Assembly (NCBI RefSeq): GCF_044810985.1
Contig: NZ_CP085242.1
Span: 1,612,001-1,676,000, forward strand
Origin: Marinospirillum sp031581385
GTDB lineage: Bacteria; Pseudomonadota; Gammaproteobacteria; Pseudomonadales; Halomonadaceae
Direction: 5' to 3'
Length of the DNA stretch: 64,000 bases
Shown: piece by piece, positions 44,526 through 53,480 of the stretch
Layout of the letters: each line of letters opens with the position of its first letter
How positions within the stretch are numbered: the stretch's first letter is position 1
Translations under genes and position numbers: made by a program
Notes under the pieces: model-generated
Told to the model about the DNA's origin: nothing
Databases searched by the model: none
The model's input: only the letters and a program-made list of their open reading frames with translations

Positions 44526-45848
44526 ATGGATAAAGTTTTATTGCTCTGGGAGGGGTCGGGGCTTTACAACCTCAGCCTGCCCCAGTTCATCATGATCGTT
44601 ATCTGCCTGGGGCTTTTGTTCCTGGCCATAGCGAAAAAGTTTGAACCCTTACTTTTGCTGCCGATTGGTTTTGGCGGCATTCTGGCCAACATCCCTGAAG
44701 CCGGTCTGGCGCTTTCGGCACTGGATCAGGCCATCAGCGTACTCAACCCGGAAACGGCCAAGCTTTTTGCTCAGGAGTTGGGAATCAGCCTGCAGGCAGC
44801 GGCAACCGAGGAACAAAGCAGGGAGGCCATCAAGGCCGCCATCAAAGGCCTGGATGACCCTGTTGTTTATGAAAACCTGAAAGCCATCGCTGCAACTCAG
44901 GGTTACACCGAGGGCATGCTCTACAGCTTTTACAAGGTGACCATTGCCTCCGGTATAGCCCCATTGATCATCTTCATGGGTGTGGGCGCCATGACCGATT
45001 TCGGTCCCCTGCTGGCCAATCCACGTACCCTTTTCTTGGGGGCTGCTGCTCAGTTCGGCATCTTTGCCACGGTTCTTGGAGCCGTAGGCCTCTCCCAGTT
45101 GGGCATTGTTGACTTCAACATCAACCAGGCTGCTGCCATCGGTATCATCGGTGGTGCAGACGGCCCTACGGCGATTTATGTATCGAGTATTCTGGCTCCT
45201 GAGCTGCTGGGTGCCATTGCAGTTGCCGCCTACTCCTACATGGCCCTGGTTCCGCTGATTCAGCCACCCATCATGCGTGCCTTGACCACTAAGGAAGAAA
45301 GAGGCATTCAGATGAGTCAGCTGCGTCCGGTCAGCAAACGGGAAAGAATCATTTTCCCTATTGCGGTCATGGCGCTGGTGGCCCTGTTCCTGCCTTCAGC
45401 CGCACCTCTGCTGGGCATGTTCACCCTGGGTAACCTGATGCGTGAATCCGGCGTGGTGGAGCGCCTGTCGGACACGGCCCAGAATGCCTTGATCAATATT
45501 GTCACCATCTTCCTGGGTCTGGCAGTTGGCTCCAAACTGGTGGCTGACCTCTTCCTGACCGTGGAAACCCTGGGCATTCTATCCTTGGGTATTGTCGCTT
45601 TCGGTATAGGCACTGCCACCGGTATTTTGATGGCCAAGCTGATGAACCGTTTCAGCAAGATGCCGATCAATCCCCTGATTGGCTCTGCCGGTGTTTCTGC
45701 AGTACCCATGGCGGCCAGGGTCTCCAACAAGGTCGGCCTGGAAGCCAACCCCCAGAACTTCCTGCTGATGCATGCCATGGGACCCAATGTGGCCGGTGTC
45801 ATTGGCTCTGCCGTAGCAGCGGGTGTGATGATCATGTATTTGGGTTGA
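44526..45848 (+). CDS. oadB: Oxaloacetate decarboxylase beta subunit, sodium pump
   Basis: The 440-residue membrane protein has the OadB/MmdB/GcdB signature: LAIAKKFEPLLLLPIGFGGILANIP near the start, APLIIFMGVGAMTDFGPLLANP, GADGPTAIYVSSILAPELLG with the sodium-binding Asp, and GSAGVSAVPMAARVSNKVG near the end. It uses decarboxylation of carboxybiotin to export sodium. The length and the region between residues 60 and 135 fit the oxaloacetate-specific subtype rather than methylmalonyl-CoA. A strong terminator follows 25 bases after the stop. Confidence 0.96.
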   Translation: MDKVLLLWEGSGLYNLSLPQFIMIVICLGLLFLAIAKKFEPLLLLPIGFGGILANIPEAGLALSALDQAISVLNPETAKLFAQELGISLQAAATEEQSREAIKAAIKGLDDPVVYENLKAIAATQGYTEGMLYSFYKVTIASGIAPLIIFMGVGAMTDFGPLLANPRTLFLGAAAQFGIFATVLGAVGLSQLGIVDFNINQAAAIGIIGGADGPTAIYVSSILAPELLGAIAVAAYSYMALVPLIQPPIMRALTTKEERGIQMSQLRPVSKRERIIFPIAVMALVALFLPSAAPLLGMFTLGNLMRESGVVERLSDTAQNALINIVTIFLGLAVGSKLVADLFLTVETLGILSLGIVAFGIGTATGILMAKLMNRFSKMPINPLIGSAGVSAVPMAARVSNKVGLEANPQNFLLMHAMGPNVAGVIGSAVAAGVMIMYLG

Positions 45849-45873
45849 TCTCAGACTTTTCTTACGCACAAAG

Positions 45874-45905
45874 AAAAACCGGAGCTTTTCAGCTCCGGTT
45901 TTTTT
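45874..45905 (+). terminator. Rho-independent terminator of the oadGAB operon
   Basis: AAAAACCGGAGCT (45874-45886) pairs with AGCTCCGGTTTTT (45891-45903) around a TTTC loop, with a T run. The A run on the other side makes it potentially bidirectional, which would also serve the minus-strand small reading frame ending at 45957. Confidence 0.93.
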
Positions 45906-45956
45906 ATGCTTCTCTTGCTGGAAGCTTGAAGAAATTTTAGAGGAAAGGAAATAGCA

Positions 45957-46067
45957 TCAAGCCGCCATCTTGAGTGGCGTTTGCTCAACATCGGCACAAA
46001 AGGCCTCTTCCCATTCCTGTCTAACTTGTAGCTCCGCTGCCAGAGCTAATAGCATTTCTTCACTCAT
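45957..46067 (-). CDS. Possible 36-residue small protein
   Basis: A short frame starts at ATG 46067, with GAGGG five bases upstream as a good ribosome site, and runs 36 codons to a TGA. The product is an acidic helix (MSEEMLLALAAELQVRQEWE) followed by EEAFCADVEQTPLKMAA, with one cysteine. It has no signal peptide or membrane segment. The frame ends about 50 bases before the bidirectional terminator at 45874-45905. I do not recognise it. Coding status rests on the ribosome site and terminator placement and is uncertain. Confidence 0.4.
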   Translation of the reverse strand: MSEEMLLALAAELQVRQEWEEAFCADVEQTPLKMAA

Positions 46068-46324
46068 ATTTCCCTCTGCCTGTTAGGCTGTAAAACACAC
46101 ATTTGGGCCTAATGCCCATATTAAAAGTAGCCCATTAAGTAGCAACTAGCCAGGAACGTGCGGGTGTATTTTTTTATCAGTTTTTCAAATAGTTAAGGCA
46201 AAATTTATCTCGCAATGCAGCATGGCTCCATGCTTTTGCCAAGCCGATGAAAAAAATCAAGTTATTCCTGGGCTTGCCGTTCTATACTAACTAGCATCCG
46301 TTTTTATCAACCCAGGAGCCAAGC
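46068..46324. other. Intergenic region before the CBS-domain gene
   Basis: This A/T-rich gap holds a -10-like TATACT at 46283-46288, 37 bases before the CBS gene start, without a clear -35. A short hairpin, GCATGG-CT-CCATGC, lies at 46219-46232. A GGAG ribosome site is just before ATG 46325. No further reading frame is supported. Confidence 0.35.
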
Positions 46325-47029
46325 ATGGTATTCCCAATTCAGGAGCAGGGGCTAAAAATCCATACCCCGAAAAACCAGATACTGCAAAGGCCTGCCATCC
46401 GTCAGACACAGGCAACTACAGCTGCCCGTCGTCTGGTTGATCATGAAGGGGATAGTGAGCATGACCAGAATGTATCTGACCAGACCTGGCTGGGTCGGCA
46501 GCTCACTCACGGGGAAACAGAAACCCAGGAAGAACCGGCAGCGGGTTCTGGACGGCGTGCCATCAATGCTTATGAAGAGGTCGAACAAAGCCGTCCTCAT
46601 ACACCCTATTTGCCAGCCAGCCATATCATGCGCTCACCGGTCATCACTCTGGAGGGCAGTGCCACCTTGAATGAAGCCTGGCAACTGGCCTCAAAGGAAT
46701 CCATTCACCACCTGGTTTTGTTGGATGATGACGGAAACCTGGAAGGGATAGTCAATGATCGTGATTTACTGGCCGAAGCGGCCGGTGTCGGCCCCTTAAG
46801 CAAGGAGGAGGATCTGGATCTCACCCAGGTTGAGGTGCGCCAGCTGATCAAGGCGCCACTGGTAACGGCTGCTGAAAGTACCGATGTTCGCGACATCGCC
46901 CGTTTGATGCTGAAAAACAAGGTCAGAGCCGTTCCTATACTTAATGAACAGCAGGAACTGCTGGGGGTGGTGACCCGCTCTGATCTGATGCTGGGGTTGG
47001 CGAATCAAAGTGTGGAAATCAACACCTAG
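46325..47029 (+). CDS. CBS-domain-pair protein with an extended N-terminus
   Basis: Of the 234 residues, the last 135 form a tandem CBS pair: ASHIMRSPVITLEGSATLNE followed by LVLLDDDGNLEGIVNDRDLL, then LIKAPLVTAAESTDVRDIAR and VPILNEQQELLGVVTRSDLM. CBS pairs bind adenine nucleotides or SAM and usually act as energy sensors. The first 95 residues are polar and low in hydrophobics (THGETETQEEPAAGSGRRAI), probably disordered. A similar architecture occurs in marine gammaproteobacteria next to RNA genes but the partner is not known here. It converges on the ProQ-domain gene with a 13-base gap. Confidence 0.82.
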   Translation: MVFPIQEQGLKIHTPKNQILQRPAIRQTQATTAARRLVDHEGDSEHDQNVSDQTWLGRQLTHGETETQEEPAAGSGRRAINAYEEVEQSRPHTPYLPASHIMRSPVITLEGSATLNEAWQLASKESIHHLVLLDDDGNLEGIVNDRDLLAEAAGVGPLSKEEDLDLTQVEVRQLIKAPLVTAAESTDVRDIARLMLKNKVRAVPILNEQQELLGVVTRSDLMLGLANQSVEINT

Positions 47030-47042
47030 AGATAAGCGATAT

Positions 47043-47774
47043 TTAGTGTTTTTTCATCTCTAACAACTGGCTCAGCTTGGATTGCATACGCTCTTCTTCG
47101 GCGCGTTTTTTCTGTTCAGCTTCCTGCTGTCTGCGCCGGTTTTCCTTTTCCTTTTTCTGTTCTTCCCACTGTTCCAGTTGTTCCTGGGCAAACCGGGCTT
47201 CCTCTTCGGTCACAAAACCGGCATTGCCACCCTGCAAGTCCAGACGCACGGCACCGGCTTTCAGACAGCGCAGGTAACGGGGGAGTTTTACATAGCCTGC
47301 CAGAGCCCTGCGGATTTTTTTCTGTTCGCCACCTTCGGCAGCCTGCAGGTCTTCATGAATACCAATTTTCAGTGGCTGTGGCTGACCCGGCATAAAGGCG
47401 CGAGGATAACTTTTCACCCAGTGTTCCAGACGCTGCTGGGGGTTAAGAGCTTCCAGTTCAGGGTAGCCTTCAGCCGGCGTCGGCTGACTGACCGGTGTAT
47501 CCAGCCCCAGGGTTTCCCGTATCAGCAGCATCAGAGCATCCGGGCGATTCAATAAATGATGGGCTTCCGGGCCTTGAAGCTGGGTATTGACTCTTTCCTT
47601 TAATCTGGCCAGTTTGCTTTCCAGCTCCTCAACCTGAGCTTCAAGCTGTTGGTTGCGAATCCTGAGCTGATGAACTTCTTCACGGGCCTTGCCCAAAGCC
47701 CCCAACCCCAGGTCGGCGCAGCTGGTTAATTGATCAAAGAGATCATCCACTTTCTGCTCTAGTGCCATAATCAT
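47043..47774 (-). CDS. ProQ/FinO-domain RNA-binding protein with an N-terminal coiled coil
   Basis: The 243-residue product opens with about 70 residues of coiled coil (QLRIRNQQLEAQVEELESKL). The centre matches the ProQ/FinO fold: WVKSYPRAFMPGQPQPLKIG, followed by IHEDL, IRRALAGYVKLPRYLRCLKAG, AVRLDLQGGNAGFVTEEEARFA. It ends in a highly charged Arg/Lys/Glu/Gln helix (EEQKKEKENRRRQQEAEQKK). ProQ-domain proteins bind structured RNAs and affect small-RNA pairing. The GGNAGFVTEEE segment supports the assignment. ATG 47774 overlaps the folA stop by 4 bases (ATGA); a second ATG is at 47768. The RNA partners are unknown. Confidence 0.78.
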   Translation of the reverse strand: MIMALEQKVDDLFDQLTSCADLGLGALGKAREEVHQLRIRNQQLEAQVEELESKLARLKERVNTQLQGPEAHHLLNRPDALMLLIRETLGLDTPVSQPTPAEGYPELEALNPQQRLEHWVKSYPRAFMPGQPQPLKIGIHEDLQAAEGGEQKKIRRALAGYVKLPRYLRCLKAGAVRLDLQGGNAGFVTEEEARFAQEQLEQWEEQKKEKENRRRQQEAEQKKRAEEERMQSKLSQLLEMKKH

Positions 47775-48313
47775 TCTTCCACACGTTCCAGGTACTTGAT
47801 GTGATAGGCGTAGCGATTGCCTTCCTGGGCCGGATAGACATCCCGACTGACTTCCTGCCATTCGCTTTCAGTGACTTCTGGAAACCAGGTGTCGCCTTCC
47901 GGTTCAGCCTGCACCTGCGTCAGGTAAAGACGCGTTGCCAGAGGAAAGGCTTGCTGGTAAATCTGCCCTCCGCCCATAACCATGATTTCCGGCGAACCAT
48001 CAATCACTGCCTGATTATCCGCCAGACGCAAAGCCTCCTCCAGACTGCCCACCACACGAATGCCGGGGTGACTGAAGTCCGGGTTACGGGAAACCACTAT
48101 ATTGGCTCGTCCCGGCAAGGGTCGACCAATCGACTCGAAAGTGGCCCGTCCCATCACCAGCGGCTTACCCAAAGTGGTGCGTTTGAAGTGTTTCAGTTCT
48201 TCGGGCAGATACCAGGGCATGGCATTCTTGTGGCCTATCACCCAATTCTTGGCTGCCGCGACAATAATGGCAACCGGCGTTTCCAGTTGCAGGTTTTCAG
48301 TTGCAAGTGTCAT
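47771..48313 (-). CDS. folA: Dihydrofolate reductase
   Basis: The 180-residue enzyme has the DHFR motifs: AIIVAAAKNWVIGHKNAMPW near the start, EELKHFKRTTLGKPLVMGRATFESIGRPLPGR, and VMGGGQIYQQAFPLATRLYL. It reduces dihydrofolate to tetrahydrofolate, restoring the folate used by the neighbouring thyA. The start overlaps the thyA stop by 4 bases and the stop overlaps the ProQ-domain gene, so the three are translationally coupled. Confidence 0.96.
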   Translation of the reverse strand: MTLATENLQLETPVAIIVAAAKNWVIGHKNAMPWYLPEELKHFKRTTLGKPLVMGRATFESIGRPLPGRANIVVSRNPDFSHPGIRVVGSLEEALRLADNQAVIDGSPEIMVMGGGQIYQQAFPLATRLYLTQVQAEPEGDTWFPEVTESEWQEVSRDVYPAQEGNRYAYHIKYLERVEE

Positions 48314-49104
48314 ACCGCCACCGGTGCCTTGATTGCTGAATGATGATCATAGCCTGCAATGACAATATCCTCAAAGGTGAAAGCAAAAAGGTCTTTGACC
48401 TGGGGATTGAGTTGCAATTGTGGCAAAGGCAGGGGGTTGCGGCTAAGCTGCAAATCGGCCTGATCCAGGTGATTGCTGTAGAGATGGGCATCACCCAGGG
48501 TGTGCACAAAATCTCCGACTTCCAGATCACAGACCTGAGCAATCATGTGAGTCAGAAGTGCATAGCTGGCAATATTGAAGGGCACCCCCAGAAAGATGTC
48601 GGCAGAGCGCTGATACAGCTGACAGGACAACTTGCCATCCGCCACATAGAACTGAAAAAGGCAGTGGCAGGGCGGCAGTGCCATTTCATCCACGAGTGCC
48701 GGATTCCAGGCAGAAACGATCAGACGCCGGGAGTCGGGATTGGTTTTAATTTGTTCCAGCAGGTTGCTGATCTGATCCACCGAGCCACCATCCGGGGCAG
48801 GCCAGGAGCGCCACTGATAACCATAGACCGGGCCCAGGTCACCTTGCTCGTCAGCCCACTCATCCCAGATGGAAACACCGTTTTCTTTCAGATAGGCAAT
48901 GTTGGTATCGCCATTCAGAAACCACAGCAATTCATGGATGATGGAGCGCAGATGCAGTTTTTTGGTGGTCACCAGAGGGAAACCCTGCTGCAAATCAAAA
49001 CGCATCTGGTAGCCAAACACACTGTAGGTGCCGGTGCCGGTACGATCAGACTTGTAGACACCTTTTTCGCGTACATGACGCATTAAATCCAGATAAGCCT
49101 GCAT
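48310..49104 (-). CDS. thyA: Thymidylate synthase
   Basis: The 264-residue length is exactly that of E. coli ThyA. It carries MQAYLDLMRHVREKG, DRTGTGTYSVFGYQMRFDL, the active site LPPCHCLFQFYVADGKLSCQ with the catalytic Cys, LYQRSADIFLGVPFNIASYA and HLYSNHLDQADLQLSR. It methylates dUMP with methylene-tetrahydrofolate and makes dihydrofolate, which FolA recycles. It lies 29 bases after lgt, the common lgt-thyA pairing. Confidence 0.98.
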   Translation of the reverse strand: MQAYLDLMRHVREKGVYKSDRTGTGTYSVFGYQMRFDLQQGFPLVTTKKLHLRSIIHELLWFLNGDTNIAYLKENGVSIWDEWADEQGDLGPVYGYQWRSWPAPDGGSVDQISNLLEQIKTNPDSRRLIVSAWNPALVDEMALPPCHCLFQFYVADGKLSCQLYQRSADIFLGVPFNIASYALLTHMIAQVCDLEVGDFVHTLGDAHLYSNHLDQADLQLSRNPLPLPQLQLNPQVKDLFAFTFEDIVIAGYDHHSAIKAPVAV

Positions 49105-49133
49105 CTTGTCTCCAACTCCAATAAATATTGCTA

Positions 49134-49919
49134 TTATGCCTGTTTTTTGTTCTGTCCGCGATAAGCCCAGACCATCAGAGCAACACCCCCGGCCACCATG
49201 GGTAAGGACAGAATCTGACCCATGCTCAGCCCTCCCAGCAGCAGCCCCAGATGAGCATCGGGTTCGCGGGTGAACTCAACAAGAAAGCGCAGGATGCCGT
49301 AACCGATCAGGAACAGACCCGCAACACTGCCCGCCGGGCGGGACTGACGAGAAAACAGCCAGAGCACGAGAAACAGCAGTACACCTTCCAGAGCAAACTG
49401 ATAAAGCTGCGAAGGATGGCGGGGATCCGGCCCGCCACCGGGAAACACCATCGCCCAGGGCACTTCACTGACGCGTCCCCAGAGTTCACCATTGATAAAG
49501 TTGCCCAGCCGTCCGAGGCCCAGGCCTATGGGTGTCAAGGGAGCAACAAAGTCACCCAGCTGCAGCCAGGAAAGACGATGTTTGCGGGCAAAAATCAACA
49601 ACGCAACGGCCACCCCCAGGAAACCGCCGTGAAAGGCCATACCACCTTCCCAGACCCGTAACAGCCAGAGCGGGTCGGCCAGAACCCGGTCAAAGTGGTA
49701 GAAGAAGGCATAACCCAGTCGCCCACCCAAAATCACACCCACAGCAGCATAAAAAATCAGGTCACTCACCTGATCCTTGCTCAGCCCCAGACGATCGGCC
49801 CTTTGACGCGCCAGCCACCAGGCCATACCTATGCCGACCAGATAGGTCAGGCCGTACCAGTGAACCTGAACAGGCCCAAGACTAAAGGCAACAGGATCAA
49901 TTTCAGGATAATTCAGCAA
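49134..49919 (-). CDS. lgt: Prolipoprotein diacylglyceryl transferase
   Basis: The 261-residue membrane protein has the Lgt signature GLGLGRLGNFINGELWGRVS and the start FSLGPVQVHWYGLTYLVGIG, with seven membrane segments. The HPSQLYQFALEGVLLF motif near the middle is also conserved. Lgt attaches diacylglycerol to the lipobox cysteine of prolipoproteins, the first step for all lipoproteins in this window (BamC, MliC-like and LPP20-like). It follows the TauE/SafE gene by 18 bases. Confidence 0.97.
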   Translation of the reverse strand: MLNYPEIDPVAFSLGPVQVHWYGLTYLVGIGMAWWLARQRADRLGLSKDQVSDLIFYAAVGVILGGRLGYAFFYHFDRVLADPLWLLRVWEGGMAFHGGFLGVAVALLIFARKHRLSWLQLGDFVAPLTPIGLGLGRLGNFINGELWGRVSEVPWAMVFPGGGPDPRHPSQLYQFALEGVLLFLVLWLFSRQSRPAGSVAGLFLIGYGILRFLVEFTREPDAHLGLLLGGLSMGQILSLPMVAGGVALMVWAYRGQNKKQA

Positions 49920-49937
49920 GCTTTTTCTCCCCTAGGG

Positions 49938-50723
49938 TTACGCCAGCAAAAATCGAATACCAACCAACAGCAGCAACAAAGCAAAGAGTTTCTTTAAAAG
50001 TTTTTCCGGCAAATGGTGAGCCAGTTTTGCCCCCAGACGGGCAAAGGGCACACTCGTCACCACAATACCCAAAAATGCCGGCCAATACACATAGCCCCAG
50101 GCAGCCTCGGGAAGGTTGGGGTTGCCCCAGCCCGTCCAGAAATTCCCCAGCGCCCCAAACACGGCAATCGGCAAACCCAAAGCAGCGGAGGTGCCGACCG
50201 CCTTGTGCATCGCTGCCTTACACCAGGTCAGAAAGGGCACACTCAAGGTTCCCCCGCCAATGCCAAAAATCGCCGAAGCCCAACCGATCACACCCCCGGC
50301 AAAGACCATCACCGGCGGCTTGACCTCGGCACTGCCCGGCCGGGGATTAAGGTTCAGAGCCATCTTGGCGGCAACCACAAGAATAAACACCCCGATAATC
50401 TGTTGCAGAGCCAGGCCACTCAAGAGACTGGCTGTCCAGGCCCCCAGCAGTGCACCCAGCAGAATTCCGGGTGCCATCAGGCGAAACCAGGGCCAACTGA
50501 CACCCCCCTTCTGATGATGCGACCAGGTGGAACTGATGGAGGTCGGAACTATGGTCGCCAAAGAGGTGCCCACTGCCATATGCACCAGAATCTCTGCAGG
50601 AAAACCCAGCGCGGTAAAAGTCAAAACCAGCACCGGAACGATAACCAGACCACCACCGATGCCAAACAACCCGGCCAGCAGCCCGGCTCCGGCACCCAGC
50701 AACAAGTAAATCAATAACGTCAA
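49938..50723 (-). CDS. TauE/SafE-family membrane transporter
   Basis: The 261-residue protein has about eight membrane segments and the duplicated TauE/SafE signatures LLAGLFGIGGGLVIVPVLVL near the N-terminus and IGWASAIFGIGGGTLSVPFL in the middle. The family (formerly DUF81) is linked to export of sulfur-containing anions, but the substrate here is unknown. The start is TTG 50723, preceded by GAGG and overlapping the sensor kinase stop by 4 bases (TTGA). The gene is placed before lgt, an order I recall also in Pseudomonas. Confidence 0.88.
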   Translation of the reverse strand: MTLLIYLLLGAGAGLLAGLFGIGGGLVIVPVLVLTFTALGFPAEILVHMAVGTSLATIVPTSISSTWSHHQKGGVSWPWFRLMAPGILLGALLGAWTASLLSGLALQQIIGVFILVVAAKMALNLNPRPGSAEVKPPVMVFAGGVIGWASAIFGIGGGTLSVPFLTWCKAAMHKAVGTSAALGLPIAVFGALGNFWTGWGNPNLPEAAWGYVYWPAFLGIVVTSVPFARLGAKLAHHLPEKLLKKLFALLLLLVGIRFLLA

Positions 50724-53407
50724 AATCCAACCTCATTTTTATTAAGCCAATAGTCAACCCGGCTGCGCAACTCAGCCGGTCGATAGGGCTTGGCCAGATA
50801 GTCATCCATGCCCTCGGCGATAAAATAATTGCGGTCACTTTCCAGGGCGTTGGCCGTCAGCGCAATCAAGGGTATCCCGGCATTTCTTCCGGGCAGCTGA
50901 CGCCAGCGGCGCGTGGTTTCCAGACCATCCATATCCGGCATGAAGATATCCATCAGCACCAGAGAGTAATCCTGTTTCCGCCCCAGTTCCAGAGCCCGAC
51001 GTCCGCTGTTGGCCACATCCACCTGATAGCCGGACTTTTCCAGAACACTGGAGGCCAGCATGGAGTTGACCGGGCCATCATCCACCACCAGAATCCGGGC
51101 CAGGGGTTGCTGCTCAACAACCGCTGTCACCGGGAGTTCCAGGCGCAGCTGCATCCCCCCTTCCGGCCTGGAGCTGGCTTCCAGACTGCCTTTCAGCTCC
51201 TGGATCAGTTGCCGGGTCAGCAGCGGCCCCATTCCCAGCCCACCGGTTGCAGGCTCATAATTACTGCCCAGAGGTGTTGAGGACTGAAAACGCTTGATGC
51301 GTTCTTCAACAGGCAGGCTGCCCCCCTCGTCCCGCAGTACCAGCTCCAGGCTGCTGCTGTGTGACAGCCAGGACAGCTGCAAGTGCAAATCGCCTTCCGA
51401 AGCCAGCTGCAAGGTCTGACGCAACAGGTGCCGCAACAAACGGGTCATACGGCGACGATCCACCATGACTTCTGCCGGCAGGTCTTCATCAAGCTCTACC
51501 TGCAAACTGCGTTGTTGCTGTTCCAGCTCTGCATCCACGGCACCTCTTGACTCGGCAATCCAGCTTTGCAGGTTCAGAGTTTGCTGTTCGGCTTCTTTTT
51601 CTTCCAGCAATTCACTCTCATCCGACATGTCACGCAGATCATCCAGAAGGCGCTGCACGGCAGTAATCTTTTTGCGACAATCCTGGGATTTTTCCAGATT
51701 GGCCATCAAACGGCTGGCCTGGTGGAGTTCGCTCAGAAGGCTGTTGGCCTCCCTGATCACCACCTGGGAAAATTCTGCTTTCATTTTGGCGGCCTGACGC
51801 GCACGTTGGCGTTCGCTGCGCAACTGTTGTTGAGTCAGGCTGTAACGGGTCAGATCCAGGAGGAAAGCAAAGCCACTGTGATCATCGTGACGGGAAAGGG
51901 TCAACCACCAGGTTTTGATTTTCTGCTGATCATCGCTCAGCTCCAGCTCATCCATCCAATTCCCGGCGGGCAACTTTTCCAGACCCAGCAGAGGAGCCAG
52001 CAGTTGACCCTTGAGTTCACTGCGGGTGCTCTTGGCAAACTGTTCAAAAGCGGTATTACAGGCCTCCAGCCTTTCATGGCCATCAAACTGGGCAACCAGC
52101 AAAGGGCCGGGGATTTGCTGCAGAAGGTCGTCTCCAGGCACGACCGGAAGCACCTCACGATCAACCTGGGCCGGTGTTGTCATGCGACTTTCCTGCTTAA
52201 CCTGCTGGAGAATCTTGCGGTCGCGGCGGCTGCTCAGAATGACAAAAAAGACACTGCTCAGAAACAGGCAGGCTGCGCCCAGCCACAACAAAAAATGATA
52301 GTCTTCCAGCAGCTCCTGACGAGCTGAAAAAACGGCTTCCCTGGGGGCCACCAGCAGCAGCTTCCAGCCATTGGTTTCCAGGGTTGACCAGCTCAACAAA
52401 ACCTCTTCTTCCCTGAGCGACAGGGGGATCAACCCGGAGGCATCCTGGCGCAAGGGGTCCAGTTGCGAGCGCAAATCCTGGCGCAGCAGCAGATTAAGGG
52501 TTTCCTCATTGCCGCTGCTGTGAGCCCGCCTCAGAGTCACTCCCCAGTGCTCTTCACTTTCCGGGGGGAAAGCCAGCAGGGTGCCATCAGCAGCCATCAG
52601 CAGGGTGTAACCCTTCCAGGGTGGGGATAAATCCATGATCCGGTTGACCAGGGCATCCAGGGTCAGATCCAGACCGGCAACCGCAACAACCTCTCCATCC
52701 ACAACAACCGGAAGACTCAAGGACAGCATCCAGCCCTTCCCCGCCGGATCCAGGTAGGTGTCGATCCAGACGGGTTCATGTTCGGGGTTGTGGCTGGTAT
52801 CGGCCAGATAGTAGAAAGGGAACTCTCGTACATCGACATCATGTGCAAACTGTTCCACCACATCAATCCAGGGATAGATCAGGGTTTCTGTGGTTCGGGT
52901 GTTGATATAAACCTGGGAAATCAGTTCATGGCGGGCATAAATATCCTGCAGCAGCGGGCCCAGCTCCTTGAAGCGCAGCAGTTGCTCCCGATCTTTTTCC
53001 AGACTGCGCTCCTGGCGAGCGGAAAAATACAGAGCCGCCGCATCCGGGTCTGACGAATAAAGCACACCCTGGCTGCTTTTGCGGATGCTTTCCAGCAACT
53101 CTTTCTGCTGGGGAGGAGACTGGGAAAGGGAGCGTTGGGTCTGGCTGGCCAAAAGCTCGCCCAGGCTTTGCAGGGCAGTCAGATCCTGTTCCAACTGGTC
53201 GGCCAGCAGGCTGGCCATTTCCAGCACCCTGACTTCTGCCTGACGCTCGAAAGTATCCTGGCCGGCACGGTTGCTGAGGTTCACCAGCACGACCAGAACC
53301 AGAAAAAGAGCCAGTACCAACAAGCTGAGTGGCAGAACCAACCCCAGCCAACGACTGGTGTGCAACCAGTTTTTCAGATCTGTGGACGCCGTATGCTGGG
53401 CAGGCAC
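50720..53407 (-). CDS. Hybrid sensor protein: Cache-like sensor, degenerate kinase core, receiver domain
   Basis: From GTG 53407 (GGGAA upstream) the product is 895 residues. One membrane segment at about 21-44 and a second (LLWLGAACLFLSSVFFVILS) near 380-400 flank a large periplasmic dCache-like domain with VYINTRTTETLIYPWID, DGEVVAVAGLDLTLDALV and GWMLSLSLPVV. A PAS-like stretch follows. The expected H-box is AKMKAEFSQVVIREANSLLS, where Arg near residue 552 replaces the phosphoacceptor His and the HEIRTPL core is gone. The N-box Asn reads Gln (RHLLRQTLQLA), while the G2 box GGLGMGPLLTRQL remains. The receiver (VLMDIFMPDMDG, ALTAN) is intact. It probably cannot autophosphorylate. Confidence 0.82.
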   Translation of the reverse strand: MPAQHTASTDLKNWLHTSRWLGLVLPLSLLVLALFLVLVVLVNLSNRAGQDTFERQAEVRVLEMASLLADQLEQDLTALQSLGELLASQTQRSLSQSPPQQKELLESIRKSSQGVLYSSDPDAAALYFSARQERSLEKDREQLLRFKELGPLLQDIYARHELISQVYINTRTTETLIYPWIDVVEQFAHDVDVREFPFYYLADTSHNPEHEPVWIDTYLDPAGKGWMLSLSLPVVVDGEVVAVAGLDLTLDALVNRIMDLSPPWKGYTLLMAADGTLLAFPPESEEHWGVTLRRAHSSGNEETLNLLLRQDLRSQLDPLRQDASGLIPLSLREEEVLLSWSTLETNGWKLLLVAPREAVFSARQELLEDYHFLLWLGAACLFLSSVFFVILSSRRDRKILQQVKQESRMTTPAQVDREVLPVVPGDDLLQQIPGPLLVAQFDGHERLEACNTAFEQFAKSTRSELKGQLLAPLLGLEKLPAGNWMDELELSDDQQKIKTWWLTLSRHDDHSGFAFLLDLTRYSLTQQQLRSERQRARQAAKMKAEFSQVVIREANSLLSELHQASRLMANLEKSQDCRKKITAVQRLLDDLRDMSDESELLEEKEAEQQTLNLQSWIAESRGAVDAELEQQQRSLQVELDEDLPAEVMVDRRRMTRLLRHLLRQTLQLASEGDLHLQLSWLSHSSSLELVLRDEGGSLPVEERIKRFQSSTPLGSNYEPATGGLGMGPLLTRQLIQELKGSLEASSRPEGGMQLRLELPVTAVVEQQPLARILVVDDGPVNSMLASSVLEKSGYQVDVANSGRRALELGRKQDYSLVLMDIFMPDMDGLETTRRWRQLPGRNAGIPLIALTANALESDRNYFIAEGMDDYLAKPYRPAELRSRVDYWLNKNEVGF

Positions 53408-53480
53408 GAGATTTCCCTTGAATCTAACTGTAAAAAAAGCTGAGTATACCAGTACAGCTGAAAAATTACCGGGTCCTCCT

